DNA of 64,000 nt from CAZKBP01 sp964551015 (GCA_964551015.1 CAZKBP010000008.1:62001-126000), one strand, 5' to 3'. Shown: positions 8,511 through 18,868, counted from the stretch's first letter. Program-made: numbers and translations. The notes: generated from the sequence alone by a model not told the origin.

Positions 8511-10268
8511 CTATTTTTGATGGTTGGCCTCGAGCTTTTCTGATTTTTTGGAATTTTTAATTTTCTTTTTGACCGAAGGATTGAGGATTTTTTGTAAAAT
8601 CTTAGAAGTAATCAAATAAGTAGGCTTGACTCCTACCAGTCCTAAGCTGCCCGAAGCCAAAGTACTCCCACTGACCAAGGGATTATCCGAAGCGTAGTAG
8701 GCATAGCGCAGAATAATATTTTCATCAATATTCCGACGGATTTTGGCTTCGGCTTGGATGGCTTTTTGGTAATGTGCTCCTTCCATTTCTAAGCCAATGG
8801 CTTGCCAAGAAGATTCTTTGAAATAAGACAATACATCTTTGTTTTGAAGAGAAGTGCCCAACACAGTAATCATCGGCCCGGTACAAACGGGAAGCTCCTG
8901 AAAATCCTCAGCGGTAAATTCATTTTCAAAAGGATAATTATCAGCGGTTCCTTCAAAGACATGGGCATTGGGGATCATAATATCACCTTTGCCTCCCGTG
9001 AGAATCCCCGCTTTGCCCATGATAGAAATAGAAGCCACGGGCATAATGCGTTTCTTTCCTTGATACTCGATGGGCTTGAGCAATTCATCCATTGCTTCGT
9101 AAGCCTGTTCTCCAAAAGCATAGTCCATCACGATGAGCACGGGCGGTTCTTTTTCCATCAATTCTAGGTTGACTTCCAACTCAGGGGCTAGAACACGAGC
9201 AGGAACCTGAGCCAGATCAAAAATTTGTACGGCCAGGTTGGTTCCCGACACATCTTCCAAAAAAGTCATTCCGTGGGCATCGGCAAAGGTTTGGATGCGT
9301 TCTCCCAAGTGTCCGTTTCCTTCTTTCCTGAGCTCTAGGGCAATCTCGGAGAGTGGTTTGGCTTCTTCCAGAGAGTCCTTTAAGGCAGGATAAGCATAAA
9401 TGCAATTCATCACGCTGTGTAGATTGGCACTGATGATGTGCATTGGTCGCTCAAAAAGCCCCTGATCGATGAGTTCTTTTTTGATATTGAAGGCCCATTT
9501 TTCCCCGTGGATATGCCTACCGATGCGCTCACGCAAGGCAGGCGTAAAGCTGATTTCGCGATCACGTCGGTAAAATTCCTCCTCGTGGGTGAGCCTTCCC
9601 AGCCAATACACGATATTGAATAATCCTTTATTGGCGTGAGGGCTTTCGCCTAATCTTTCGTAAGCAAAGCGTGTTTCTTCGAAAGTCCGCCCCAGGATGG
9701 TGCTAAGATAAGAAAAGGCGGCGTCTTGATTTTCGCTGGTTAGTTCCACCTTATCCATGACCAGCTTCTCCAATTTGAGCCAGTCCCGTGTTTTGACGCC
9801 ATTTTCACGGAAGGCATTATTTGTAATTTTTTCAGCCTCATTAAAAACAAAGGTCAGGTGGGTCATCACGTCGTAGATTTCGCTACGGCCACGGGTTACC
9901 TCGATATTCATTTGGTTTTCATCAATGCGATAGCAATTTCGGCGACGTTTGAGAGGCATAATGGGTTCAAAACCCGACCTGCGAAGTCCTTCTTCGGAGG
10001 TGAATTTGATATAACGACATTCTTCAATCCCCTTGGGCAAGCGATCCATCACGTAAACCAAACCGTTGAGTTCTACCTTTTGGGGATCATTGATAGAACC
10101 ATAGATCTCTGGATTTAAGATTCTTAGCGAAGAACGCACCACACTTCCCGAAATACCAGAGGGTTTGTAAGTTCCACGATTGAAGAGGTGGCGCATCTCG
10201 ATGTAGAGTCGCTCGATGGCGTTACGAGATTCTTGGGCGCGAGTAAGTTCGGTATTTTCGGTTTGCAT
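8511..10268 (-). CDS. DUF6909-family protein with a nucleosidase-like C-terminal half
   Basis: 585 aa. The N-terminal half (TRAQESRNAIERLYIEMRHL, then KRRRNCYRIDENQMNIEVTR) matches my memory of the Bacteroidota DUF6909 family. The C-terminal half has phosphorylase/nucleosidase superfamily features: VLIVMDYAFGEQAYEAMDEL, a glycine-rich KAGILTGGKGDIMIPNAHVF, and EMEGAHY at 494-500, the position of the ribose-binding Glu and catalytic region in that fold. It may therefore cleave an N-glycosidic bond of a nucleoside or nucleotide; the substrate is unknown. The start ATG at 10268 fits. A basic tail (KKKIKNSKKSEK) ends the protein. It neighbours apt. Confidence 0.8.
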   Translation of the reverse strand: MQTENTELTRAQESRNAIERLYIEMRHLFNRGTYKPSGISGSVVRSSLRILNPEIYGSINDPQKVELNGLVYVMDRLPKGIEECRYIKFTSEEGLRRSGFEPIMPLKRRRNCYRIDENQMNIEVTRGRSEIYDVMTHLTFVFNEAEKITNNAFRENGVKTRDWLKLEKLVMDKVELTSENQDAAFSYLSTILGRTFEETRFAYERLGESPHANKGLFNIVYWLGRLTHEEEFYRRDREISFTPALRERIGRHIHGEKWAFNIKKELIDQGLFERPMHIISANLHSVMNCIYAYPALKDSLEEAKPLSEIALELRKEGNGHLGERIQTFADAHGMTFLEDVSGTNLAVQIFDLAQVPARVLAPELEVNLELMEKEPPVLIVMDYAFGEQAYEAMDELLKPIEYQGKKRIMPVASISIMGKAGILTGGKGDIMIPNAHVFEGTADNYPFENEFTAEDFQELPVCTGPMITVLGTSLQNKDVLSYFKESSWQAIGLEMEGAHYQKAIQAEAKIRRNIDENIILRYAYYASDNPLVSGSTLASGSLGLVGVKPTYLITSKILQKILNPSVKKKIKNSKKSEKLEANHQK

Positions 10269-10339
10269 AGATCAACAAGGTTTATTGCACGTTTTATCAA
10301 CTCATCGATGGATGATGGAGTTAGTTTATTGTGATAAAT

Positions 10340-12565
10340 TTACACAATTTTCACGTCCTGTTCCAAACCAGACCAACTGTGCGGTGCCTGAGGGCCAGTG
10401 GCGGGTTTGATTTCCACGGGAATGCCTGTCAGATGCGCCATGCCTGAGATTTTATCTATTTTTTCAGGCCCATCGGCGGCCAAGATATTTACGTTTACCC
10501 CCTTGGTCTTTTGAGCCACGAGCATCTTGGAAGATTGGTGCCCCCAACCGTGGGGCAAGGCGGCGGTACCGGGCATGAGTTCTTTCAAAGTCTTAATGGG
10601 CACACGCACCGTGGCCGTGGCCGAACTCACGTCAGCCAAATCTCCGGGCTTGAGTCCTAGCTTCTCGGCATCATCAGGATGGAGATACAGATAATTGGTT
10701 TCTCGCTCCCCAGAAACAAAGCCTTCGTAATTATGTGTCCAAGAATTATGAGTAGTAACGGCTCGTCGGGTAATGAGCTTGAATTTATCCTGATCTTGGC
10801 TTTCTTTTTGGAAAATGGCTTCCAAGTTTTCTGTAGCTTGCATCAAGATTTCAGGAGCTAAGTCGATTTTTTTGTCTTCGGTCAGCACCCGTTTTCCCAA
10901 AAAGCTCCCGATCTCGTGGTCTTGGCGCGCTTTGCCGTGCGCGTATCGGAGTAGTTTTTTGAAGCTTCCCTGCCCTGTGATTCTTAGTATAGCATTCAAA
11001 ATAGATTCTTGGGGCAGGGCGGGTTCCTCGTCCTGATGTTGCTTACGACGCGTATTTTTGGCAAATTCTAAGAAGCGTTGGGCGATTTTAGAGCCAAAAA
11101 TACTGATCCCCGAAGCCCGGGCTAAATCTAAGTAAATGGTGGCCTCGTCTCGCTGTTCGCCCTCTACGGGGAGAATGGCCTTGGTGGCTTGAAGGTAAGG
11201 CTTGGTCTGTAAGCCTAGCATCAGCGGGAAAATAAAGGGCAAATCTGGCCTTTGCAAAGGGGATACACAAGGCAGTACGTAGTTAGCCATGGTGGCGGTT
11301 TCACTCATCTGAATGTCCAAACACACGAGCAATTCTAATTTTTCAAAAGCTTCTCTTAGACGGTTAGAATTAGCCATCGTGAGCAGGGGATTGCCTCCCG
11401 TGACAAAGAGTGCTTTGATTTGGCGGTCGCCGGGCTCGAGAATTTCATCGGCCATGATTCCTCCTGGAAAGGCATCATTCACTTTGGTAAAACCTCCGAT
11501 ACGGGATTGCTCTTGTTGCATCAAAATCCCTCGTTTGTGGGCAAACTTGGGGAAATCAATCACGCCCTTGCCCACAAGCGTTCCGCCTTGGCGATCTAGA
11601 TTTCCTGAAATCGCGTTGATGGCTTCTTGTAGCCAGAAAGCCATGGTGCCGTTTCCTCCCATATTGACTCCTGTGGAGCTATACAGGGCAGCTCCGTCGG
11701 CGGTTTGGTAGGCTTTTACGATCTCTTTTAGTTTAGGGGCAGGGATACGGGTGACGGGTTCCGTTTTTTCGGCGGGCCAAGCTTCGGCTAGTTTCTTGAG
11801 TTCAGGGTAGCCTTTCATGTAGGCTTCTACGCGTTCGTGGTCTACGCCTTCTTGCTGAATCAATTCATTTAAGAAAGAGAGGTAGAAGAAAACATCGGTT
11901 CCGGGGCGGATCAACACGTGCTCTCCGGCTACTTTGGCGGTTTCGGTTTCGCGGGGATCAATCACGTAAATTTTGCCTCCCTGGGCTTCTATTTCTTTCA
12001 GATACTTGCTGGGATTAGGCACTTGTAAGAAGCTCCATTTAGAAATCACGGGGTTGGCTCCCACGATGATGAGGCAGCGATTATGACGAATATCGGGAAA
12101 AGGCTGGGTAAACGGGAAGCCGTACATATGATGTGCCACCGCGAATTTGTTGCTACAATCTTGGGTGGCCGAAGAATACATACTCTTGGAGCCCAGCCCT
12201 GTCATAAAACCCTGGGCAAAAATAGGGTGCAGTACTCCAAAACCAGCAGCCGTACCTACATACATGGCGATGGCATTGGGGTCAAAATCAGTTCGTATTT
12301 GCTTGACTTTATCACCAATTTCTTGCAAAGCCTGCTCCCAAGAGATGCGCTGAAAATCTTTGCCCACCCGTTTAAGAGGGTATTTGAGTCGGTCGGGGGT
12401 TTGGTAAAGATGGTGTTGTTTCAGCCCTTTGGCGCAGGCAAAACCTCTGGTAGCCACGTGCTGGTCATCGGGTCGGATTTGTTGTATTTTACCATCCTCG
12501 AGGGTAACTTCTAAGCCACAGAGGGCTTCACAGATTCGGCAAAAAGTGAATTTTTTCTCTTGCAT
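10340..12565 (-). CDS. Molybdopterin-dependent oxidoreductase with N-terminal [4Fe-4S] cluster
   Basis: 741 aa, cytoplasmic (no Tat or Sec signal). Cys9, Cys12, Cys16 and Cys44 (CRICEALC then FACAKG) form the N-terminal [4Fe-4S] motif of the bis-MGD enzyme family. Cys137 in SATQDCSNKF sits where the protein ligand to Mo/W lies in formate dehydrogenase and nitrate reductase relatives. LIIVGANPVISKWSF and the C-terminal molydop-binding domain (NYLYLHPDDAEKLGLKPGD) complete the fold. The substrate is not evident. No partner subunit, chaperone or cofactor gene is adjacent, so it probably works alone or with subunits encoded elsewhere. Confidence 0.9.
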   Translation of the reverse strand: MQEKKFTFCRICEALCGLEVTLEDGKIQQIRPDDQHVATRGFACAKGLKQHHLYQTPDRLKYPLKRVGKDFQRISWEQALQEIGDKVKQIRTDFDPNAIAMYVGTAAGFGVLHPIFAQGFMTGLGSKSMYSSATQDCSNKFAVAHHMYGFPFTQPFPDIRHNRCLIIVGANPVISKWSFLQVPNPSKYLKEIEAQGGKIYVIDPRETETAKVAGEHVLIRPGTDVFFYLSFLNELIQQEGVDHERVEAYMKGYPELKKLAEAWPAEKTEPVTRIPAPKLKEIVKAYQTADGAALYSSTGVNMGGNGTMAFWLQEAINAISGNLDRQGGTLVGKGVIDFPKFAHKRGILMQQEQSRIGGFTKVNDAFPGGIMADEILEPGDRQIKALFVTGGNPLLTMANSNRLREAFEKLELLVCLDIQMSETATMANYVLPCVSPLQRPDLPFIFPLMLGLQTKPYLQATKAILPVEGEQRDEATIYLDLARASGISIFGSKIAQRFLEFAKNTRRKQHQDEEPALPQESILNAILRITGQGSFKKLLRYAHGKARQDHEIGSFLGKRVLTEDKKIDLAPEILMQATENLEAIFQKESQDQDKFKLITRRAVTTHNSWTHNYEGFVSGERETNYLYLHPDDAEKLGLKPGDLADVSSATATVRVPIKTLKELMPGTAALPHGWGHQSSKMLVAQKTKGVNVNILAADGPEKIDKISGMAHLTGIPVEIKPATGPQAPHSWSGLEQDVKIV

Positions 12566-12931
12566 CGTTTTTTGGTTAAATCATGAAAATCTCCATTTAC
12601 CACAAAGCATTCATCTTAAATCTCCTCTTCGGAAAAAGTACGCTTGTTAAGATTCCTCTCCTTTCTCATAAATGCGTTCTCTTTTTTCAAAAAAAACGCA
12701 TTCCTTACAAGTCCAGTGCTCTTTATAAACTCCATTTTTATCCTATTTCTCTATCCATTGGCCTTCTCAGACACGATTCGCTTGGAGAATGCTATTCTAG
12801 TCTTACACTCCACGAATCTCATTCGCTTTAGCATACAAAACCAGTATCGATTCCCTATCCAGAGAGCGTATAAGCACATTGAAACTACATTCGATCAACT
12901 GTCTTTATCTTCTTTAAAAAAAAAACGTGCT
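12566..12931. other. Intergenic region between divergent genes
   Basis: 366 bases between the starts of the molybdopterin enzyme (minus) and the subtilisin (plus). Open frames here are low-complexity and continue upstream of the credible subtilisin start, so they look non-coding. It must hold both promoters, but I found no clear TTTG-N19-TAnnTTTG match. Confidence 0.5.
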
Positions 12932-15900
12932 ATGAATTATCGAACCAAAACGCTACTCTTTATATGCTTACTAGGCTTATCTCTTCTACCGATTCCGAGT
13001 ATAGCACAGAAAAATATTCAAGAATTTACTCTGCCCCCTCAGGCAAAAGAGGGAGACTATCTGCCTCACACGATTTTGCTAAAATACCGTGTTTCTACCG
13101 ATAAGAGCGCTGTACAGGATATCAATCCTTCCTTGAAACACAAGTTAGGTATCAAAATCGCGGAGCCTGTTTTCTCGAGTTTATCGAGTCTTGGAGCACG
13201 AACTACGCAAAATCACTCATCAAAGATAAGCAAAGAATTGGCACTTTTCCATACCGTTGAGATTGATTCACAATGGGATTTGGTGTCGGCCATTCGTCTT
13301 TTAGAAAAGGACCCGCTCATTGCCTACGCGGAGCCTGTTTACTTTGTAAAACCTCTACAAGTACCCAAACACCAGACCAATGACCCTCAGGCAAGTAGCC
13401 AACAACAATATCATCTCACTCAAATCAAAGCTTTTGAGGCTTGGTCTATCGCTCAGGGTAGCCCAGAAGTAATCGTCGCGACCTTGGATGGTGGCTGTCA
13501 ATTCCAGCAAGCTGATTTGTATGAAAATTATCAGGCACCTCGATATATCAATCACTACACGGATTTGTATAACGATTTGGCACAAAGGGATGGAAACGTG
13601 GCACAAGATTCTGACCGACACGGCACGGCGGTAGCTCTTTGTGCAGCTGCCGTACCCAATAACCGAGTAGGTACGGCCGGTACAGGCTATCATTGTCGAG
13701 TACTGCCTGTACAGATTTTTCCCGATCACGGGCGCGCCTATCCGCTCACCTATACGGCACAGGGCATTTTATACGCGGCTCAGCAAGGAGCAAAGGTGAT
13801 CAATATGTCATGGGGTGGGCATTATCCTGTACAATTTATTAAAGATGTACTGGAGCTGGTGCACGAGGAATTTGATGTCGTATTGGTGGCTGCTGCGGGT
13901 AATGACAACACACAAGATCGATTTTATCCTGCTTCTTACGAGGTGGTTCTTTCCGTGGGGGCAACTGACGTCAACGAATCTAAGGCAGATTTTTCTAGCT
14001 ACAATAAAGCCGTAGATATCATGGCTCCGGGTAAAGACCTAGTGCTGGCTCCCAACCTTCGTGCGTCAGGTACTTCTTTTGCTTCTCCATTGGTAGCAGG
14101 GGCGGCGGCACTCTTGAGAGCTTATCGCCCAGATTTGAGTGCCAAGCAGGTAATGGATCGCCTCAAGACCACGGCCGATCCCATTGACCACCTCTCTTCC
14201 AATCATTCTTATCGCTATCTATTAGGTGCAGGTCGCTTAAATATGGAAAGAATGCTCACTGACCCTTGGCATGTGATCAGCTTGGAATCTTATCATTTCA
14301 CTAATTTACCCGAAGATGGTTATTTGCGTTCTGGCTGGATTGGTCAGATGCAAGTTCACTTCAAGAGTCTTTTTCAAGACACAGAACAGGCACAAGTGAG
14401 TCTCAGTTGTAACTCGCCCTTTGTCAAAATCCAAGATAGCATTTTCACCATCGCTAATTTGCCTGCTAGACATCAGACCAGCCATGCCTTTTCTATCCAA
14501 TTAGCCGACCATATTCCTGCTAATACCATCGTAACATTTAGATTTACTTATCAGCAGGCTAACTCAAAGCGAGAGGAGTACCAGAGAGTATTGCTAAATC
14601 CGGGCATTGCCTCCCAAAATCAGATGCTACTCAGCCTCAATGACCGTGGTGAGCTAGCCGTGAAGGACGCTATATTTGAACCGCTACAGGGTTTGTATTC
14701 TAAAAATCTAGGACCTACTACTCAAGAAGCTGGTTTGCTAATCGCCCATCAAGATGCACAAGGTCACATTAGAGTTTCGGATGCAGTCAGAAGCCAAATA
14801 GGTCGCAAAGAGCGCAATTTTACCATCAAAAAGTCTCTGAAAAGCCAGTATCGGGATGCTTTTTTGAAAACAACCGCTGTATATGAAGATATCAGCAATC
14901 ATAACCAGCGCATTGGTGTAGAGATTACGCAAAATACCTACTCTTGGGAACAGGACAGCCTCAACCAGTTGGCTATGATTGAGTATCAGGTACAAAATCG
15001 TACCCTCACCGGTCAAGACTTAGACTCTTTACACGTGGGTATTTTTGTAAATTGGAATATCCAGCGCGTTTCCAAATTGAATTGGGAAGAAGAGACAAAT
15101 ATGGCTTACGCTTATTATAATCAATACGGTGGGCATATGGGAATTCTTATTTTGAGCGACCAGGGAGATCAAGCTACAAACGAAACTTACCCGATCCATT
15201 ATTTTGCTTATGATGAAAGAGCAAAAGTCAACTTGAAAGATGGTTTTTCGGAAGAAGAAAAATACCAATTATTGGCTGGCCTCCATCAGAGAAAGTACGC
15301 GGAAAATCCTGTATTCTCCAATGGAGAACTCGCTACGATGCTTTCTATGACGATTCCTCGCCTGAAACTAGGTGAAAAACGAACCATTGCTTATGCCTTC
15401 CTCACCGCTAATTCTCTCGCCGAACTCAAACTCCAAGCAGAAAAAGCCAGAAAAGCTTACCAGCTTCTTCATCAAAGCCCTACCCCAATTGTGGAGGATC
15501 AAGAAGTCTGTATGGGTGCGAACGCAGAAATTCGCCCTCGTAACGGAAAGCAATTTTGTTTCTACGATCGCTCACCCCAGCATCCAGAGGCTAGGCTTAT
15601 CCATCGAGGAGCCAGCCTGACGGTACACCAAATAGACCGTGAGATGACTTACTATATCACGGGCATAGATTCCCTGTATCAAAGTCCTGAGGTGGCCGTC
15701 AAGATTCGCCCTCAATCTCTAAACGCTGATTTTGAGCTTCCTCAAAGATGGAACATGGAAGATACGCTACACCTAGCTCTTCAATCTCTGGGAGCGCAGA
15801 GTTTCCAATGGGAAATCACTCATCTGCGTAGCCCTTCGGGTACAGATTATACATTCCTTGGCGATACAGACGATGCTTCTGCGCAGCCTGTCATCAAGTG

Positions 15901-16318
15901 GAAGCGACCTGGTCGTTATCGGGTTCGTTTATGGGTTCGCAACCAGCTAGGCTGTGAGCAAATGCTAGAAAAACAGTTGAAAGTGTACCACGATATCAGT
16001 GGCACGGCGCCACCCAAGCCCGAAGAGGAGGAAGAAAAACCAGTGGCTCAAGTGGCAACTACCTCCTCAGCTTATTCCATCCAAGTTTACCCGAATCCAG
16101 CTCACGATTGGGTTCAGATACAATTAGAAAATACTGATATGGATCAATTCATAAAAATTAGCGATAATAAAGGACAAATGGTAGAAAATGCTCGGGTGGC
16201 TGCTGGCAGTGAAACCCAAGTCAAGATCAAGGTTAGCCATCTGAGGGAAGGAATCTATCAAGTCAAAGTAGGCACGGCCAAGGAGAGTAGCACGCTGCGT
16301 TTGTATATTTCTCGCTGA
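12932..16318 (+). CDS. Secreted subtilisin-like serine protease (S8) with T9SS sorting domain
   Basis: 1128 aa from ATG 12932. The open frame extends to 12644, but the signal peptide (MNYRTKTLLFICLLGLSLLP) begins here, so I choose this start. A propeptide-like region precedes the S8 domain, whose triad is Asp186 (ATLDGG), His230 (DRHGTAV) and Ser382 (GTSFASPLVAGAAAL), with the oxyanion Asn in VAAAGND. About 550 residues of probable beta domains follow (IgG-like segments, then a PKD-like segment near NADFELPQRW). The end, SIQVYPNPAHDWVQIQL to TLRLYISR, is a type A Por sorting domain. The protein is exported by Sec, passed through the type IX system and probably anchored on the cell surface as a protease. 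Confidence 0.92.
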   Translation: MNYRTKTLLFICLLGLSLLPIPSIAQKNIQEFTLPPQAKEGDYLPHTILLKYRVSTDKSAVQDINPSLKHKLGIKIAEPVFSSLSSLGARTTQNHSSKISKELALFHTVEIDSQWDLVSAIRLLEKDPLIAYAEPVYFVKPLQVPKHQTNDPQASSQQQYHLTQIKAFEAWSIAQGSPEVIVATLDGGCQFQQADLYENYQAPRYINHYTDLYNDLAQRDGNVAQDSDRHGTAVALCAAAVPNNRVGTAGTGYHCRVLPVQIFPDHGRAYPLTYTAQGILYAAQQGAKVINMSWGGHYPVQFIKDVLELVHEEFDVVLVAAAGNDNTQDRFYPASYEVVLSVGATDVNESKADFSSYNKAVDIMAPGKDLVLAPNLRASGTSFASPLVAGAAALLRAYRPDLSAKQVMDRLKTTADPIDHLSSNHSYRYLLGAGRLNMERMLTDPWHVISLESYHFTNLPEDGYLRSGWIGQMQVHFKSLFQDTEQAQVSLSCNSPFVKIQDSIFTIANLPARHQTSHAFSIQLADHIPANTIVTFRFTYQQANSKREEYQRVLLNPGIASQNQMLLSLNDRGELAVKDAIFEPLQGLYSKNLGPTTQEAGLLIAHQDAQGHIRVSDAVRSQIGRKERNFTIKKSLKSQYRDAFLKTTAVYEDISNHNQRIGVEITQNTYSWEQDSLNQLAMIEYQVQNRTLTGQDLDSLHVGIFVNWNIQRVSKLNWEEETNMAYAYYNQYGGHMGILILSDQGDQATNETYPIHYFAYDERAKVNLKDGFSEEEKYQLLAGLHQRKYAENPVFSNGELATMLSMTIPRLKLGEKRTIAYAFLTANSLAELKLQAEKARKAYQLLHQSPTPIVEDQEVCMGANAEIRPRNGKQFCFYDRSPQHPEARLIHRGASLTVHQIDREMTYYITGIDSLYQSPEVAVKIRPQSLNADFELPQRWNMEDTLHLALQSLGAQSFQWEITHLRSPSGTDYTFLGDTDDASAQPVIKWKRPGRYRVRLWVRNQLGCEQMLEKQLKVYHDISGTAPPKPEEEEEKPVAQVATTSSAYSIQVYPNPAHDWVQIQLENTDMDQFIKISDNKGQMVENARVAAGSETQVKIKVSHLREGIYQVKVGTAKESSTLRLYISR

Positions 16319-16752
16319 GTTTTCTGATGAGTGGTGGATGATTTCAATTTATCTGGAGTTTTTCTCAGGAAAACTTCAGATAAATTTATCCAGAAAAACT
16401 TCCAAATAATTACTATTTTTTTCAATCCAGAGCTATTTTTTTTCGTTTAAATCTATAAAGACCATCTATCCATCCTTTTATACTTAACACTTATCCTAAT
16501 TCTACTAAGAATTAGGTATGAATTTTGATGTAAGTTTGTCAATTAATCCACCAAAAAGATAAGATTCAGAGTCCAGTTCTTCTGAAAACTTACATTCTTC
16601 TCCTCATCTTAAAAAAATGTTACCCAGCCCTAAATTGAACTCCTGGGATTAACGATGATTGCTTACCAAACTGCCTGATCTACCTTTTGGGTAGACTTGA
16701 GTCTTTCCTCTCCATCATAACTGGGGTTCTAATCTTTCAGCAATAAACTTAT
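16319..16752. other. Intergenic region, subtilisin to histidine kinase
   Basis: 434 AT-rich bases without a credible ORF. It begins with a long hairpin (terminator entry at 16346-16386) and should hold the promoter of the kinase gene. One TAAGTTTG box at 16531-16538 lacks a -33 partner and may be chance. I see nothing else. Confidence 0.5.
16346..16386 (+). terminator. Long hairpin, probable terminator of the subtilisin gene
   Basis: A 17-bp stem (16346-16362 with 16370-16386, one G-T wobble) and a 7-nt loop TCTCAGG, 27 bases past the stop codon. The outer arm is A/T rich, although no long T tract follows on the plus strand. Confidence 0.6.
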
Positions 16753-18834
16753 ATGCTGAAATACTTACTTTTCATTTGTACACTTGCTCTGGTATGGACA
16801 GCTTGCCAAGCACAAGACCAATCCAACTCAGGAGATATCTATCATCTCCGTGCGGAACAGTCAGTGGTAGCTCTTAACCCGCATGCCCTGCTCTGGATAG
16901 ATAGCACCTTATCCTTTGGCATTCAATCACTTATAAGTAATAAAACCTTAGCTTTTACTCCTCTTCAAGCACATTCCCGTCCGCTTTCACCCCGTTTTGC
17001 GCATTGGGCTAAAATCCGCCTGATTAACCATCTTTCTAGTCAAATTGACTGGGTCTTCATGACCGGTTGGAATGATTTCGTGGAAGTGTATGTCGTAAAA
17101 CCCGATGGTTCCTATCAGATTAAACGTAGCGGCGAACTCCTACCTGCTTCTCAAAAAGATCTTGCTGTTGGTAAGAAAAGCAAAGTATCTCTCAAACTCC
17201 TACCCGAACAAGAATATACACTTTATATTCGTGTAGAGAGAAAAAATCAGGAGCATCCTGTGCTTGACCTCAAGCTAGTCCAACCTGCTATCTGGCGACA
17301 AGAAATAGAAGAACGTAATCTGGTTCAAGGACTTTTTCAGGGTATTCTCTGGATTATGCTCTTGTATAATTTCTTTATATACCTTATCAGCAGAGATCAG
17401 CCCTACTTATACTACTCGGTTTATTTGTTTGTCTCCTCTATCTATTTCGCGCACTACTATCACCTGAGTGCCGAATTATGGCTGAGGGAGTGGCCTTTTC
17501 TCAATTCTTTCCTTTGGCTGTTTTCGGGGGTGATTGTTTTGGCCTATTTTCAATTTATGCGTACTTTTTTGAATACCGCTGCCCTAATCCCCTTCTGGGA
17601 TCGGGTGCTTCGTGGGTGGCTTCGTTTTGGGTTTGGGATGATAGTTTCACTTTTTATTTTGTATGCTTTTAGCTACGATTTCCCCCTTTTATTAAAAATC
17701 AACAACAACATCTTGCTCTTTGAAATTTTGCTAGGTATGATCATTCTCATCAAGCTTTATCAGCATTCTAATTTATTAGTCCGTTACTTTATCAGCGGGT
17801 CTTTTTGTTTAGGATTGGGTAGTTTCTTAGGTGCCTTTCTGTATTTGTATGTTGATTATAAACAAGCTTTGTACTTTGCTCAGGCGGGTATCGTGGCTGA
17901 GGTGTTGCTTTTTTCACTCGGATTGGGCTATCGTATCCTGAGGATAGAACGAGATAAACATAAAACACAGGGAGAACTCATTGCCCAACTGGTAGAAAAT
18001 GAAAAATTGCACTATAAAGTGACCCGTGAGCTGGAAGAAAAAGTCAAGCAAAGAACCTCGGAGCTACAGCAACAAAAAGATAAACTCGAGCAGCTCAATC
18101 TAATCAAGGACAAGCTCTTCTCGGTCATCTCGCACGATTTACGTAGCCCCCTGACCACTCTGGAAGGTTCTTTAAAGGCCATTCAAATGAAATTGCTCAG
18201 TGCCGAAGAAGAACAACGTGTGTTCGGACATCTGGAAAAAAACCTCCAAAACACCAAGATGCTATTGGACAATCTACTCCACTGGGCCATGGTACAAATG
18301 GAACAGGTAACGATTCCAGAAGAAGAAATTGACCTCTACCAGCTCAGTACCCATACCTTAGATTTTAACCAAGAATTAGAAAAAAAGAACATTCGTCTCC
18401 AAAATCATATCCCTTCGGGTGAAGTCGTATTTGCGAATCAGCAGATGGTGCAGGTAATCCTCAAAAACCTAGTGAGCAACGCCATTAAATTTACCCCAGA
18501 AGGAGGTGAAGTCCATATCAGTAGCCACTCCGAATCAGATCAAGTCTCTATCACGGTCGAGGATACAGGAGTAGGGATGGACGATCAAGAAAGAGAAAAA
18601 TTATTCAAGCTCGACACTCATTTTAGTACACTCGGTACCGACGACGAACGTGGCAATGGTCTGGGGCTGCTTCTTTGCCGTGAGTTTGTGGAGAAAAATG
18701 GCGGTAGAATTTGGGTAGAAAGCCAAAAATGGAAAGGAAGCCGTTTTACCTTCACCCTCCGAAAACAACCCAGCCAAGCCGAAGCCCCGCTCTCTTCCCC
18801 ATTCATCAGACAGCCTTTTATCTTACTAGACTAG
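16753..18834 (+). CDS. 7TMR-DISM sensor histidine kinase
   Basis: 693 aa. It opens with a signal or lipoprotein-like leader (MLKYLLFICTLALVWTA, then Cys), followed by an extracellular 7TMR-DISM ligand-binding beta domain (about 30-185), seven membrane helices (about 190-400, from LFQGILWIMLLYNFFIYLIS onward) and a coiled coil. The HisKA domain has phospho-acceptor His461 (SVISHDLRSPL). The HATPase domain has NLVSNAIKFTPEGG (N box) and glycine boxes VEDTGVGM and GNGLGLLLC. It senses an unknown carbohydrate-like or small-molecule signal and autophosphorylates. Two receiver-domain proteins follow on the same strand and are natural partners. Confidence 0.92.
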   Translation: MLKYLLFICTLALVWTACQAQDQSNSGDIYHLRAEQSVVALNPHALLWIDSTLSFGIQSLISNKTLAFTPLQAHSRPLSPRFAHWAKIRLINHLSSQIDWVFMTGWNDFVEVYVVKPDGSYQIKRSGELLPASQKDLAVGKKSKVSLKLLPEQEYTLYIRVERKNQEHPVLDLKLVQPAIWRQEIEERNLVQGLFQGILWIMLLYNFFIYLISRDQPYLYYSVYLFVSSIYFAHYYHLSAELWLREWPFLNSFLWLFSGVIVLAYFQFMRTFLNTAALIPFWDRVLRGWLRFGFGMIVSLFILYAFSYDFPLLLKINNNILLFEILLGMIILIKLYQHSNLLVRYFISGSFCLGLGSFLGAFLYLYVDYKQALYFAQAGIVAEVLLFSLGLGYRILRIERDKHKTQGELIAQLVENEKLHYKVTRELEEKVKQRTSELQQQKDKLEQLNLIKDKLFSVISHDLRSPLTTLEGSLKAIQMKLLSAEEEQRVFGHLEKNLQNTKMLLDNLLHWAMVQMEQVTIPEEEIDLYQLSTHTLDFNQELEKKNIRLQNHIPSGEVVFANQQMVQVILKNLVSNAIKFTPEGGEVHISSHSESDQVSITVEDTGVGMDDQEREKLFKLDTHFSTLGTDDERGNGLGLLLCREFVEKNGGRIWVESQKWKGSRFTFTLRKQPSQAEAPLSSPFIRQPFILLD

Positions 18835-18860
18835 AAACAAACACACTGACTATCTTTTTG

Positions 18861-18868
18861 TTAACTTT
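18861..18868 (+). promoter_or_regulatory. Candidate Bacteroidota -7 box for the cyclase gene
   Basis: TAACTTTG matches the TAnnTTTG consensus, 97 bases before the ATG. No TTTG -33 box lies at the usual distance, so this is a weak call. Confidence 0.35.

Noticed and set aside
12644..12931. N-terminal extension of the subtilisin frame by 96 codons
   Set aside because: The extension is low complexity and a normal signal peptide starts at 12932.
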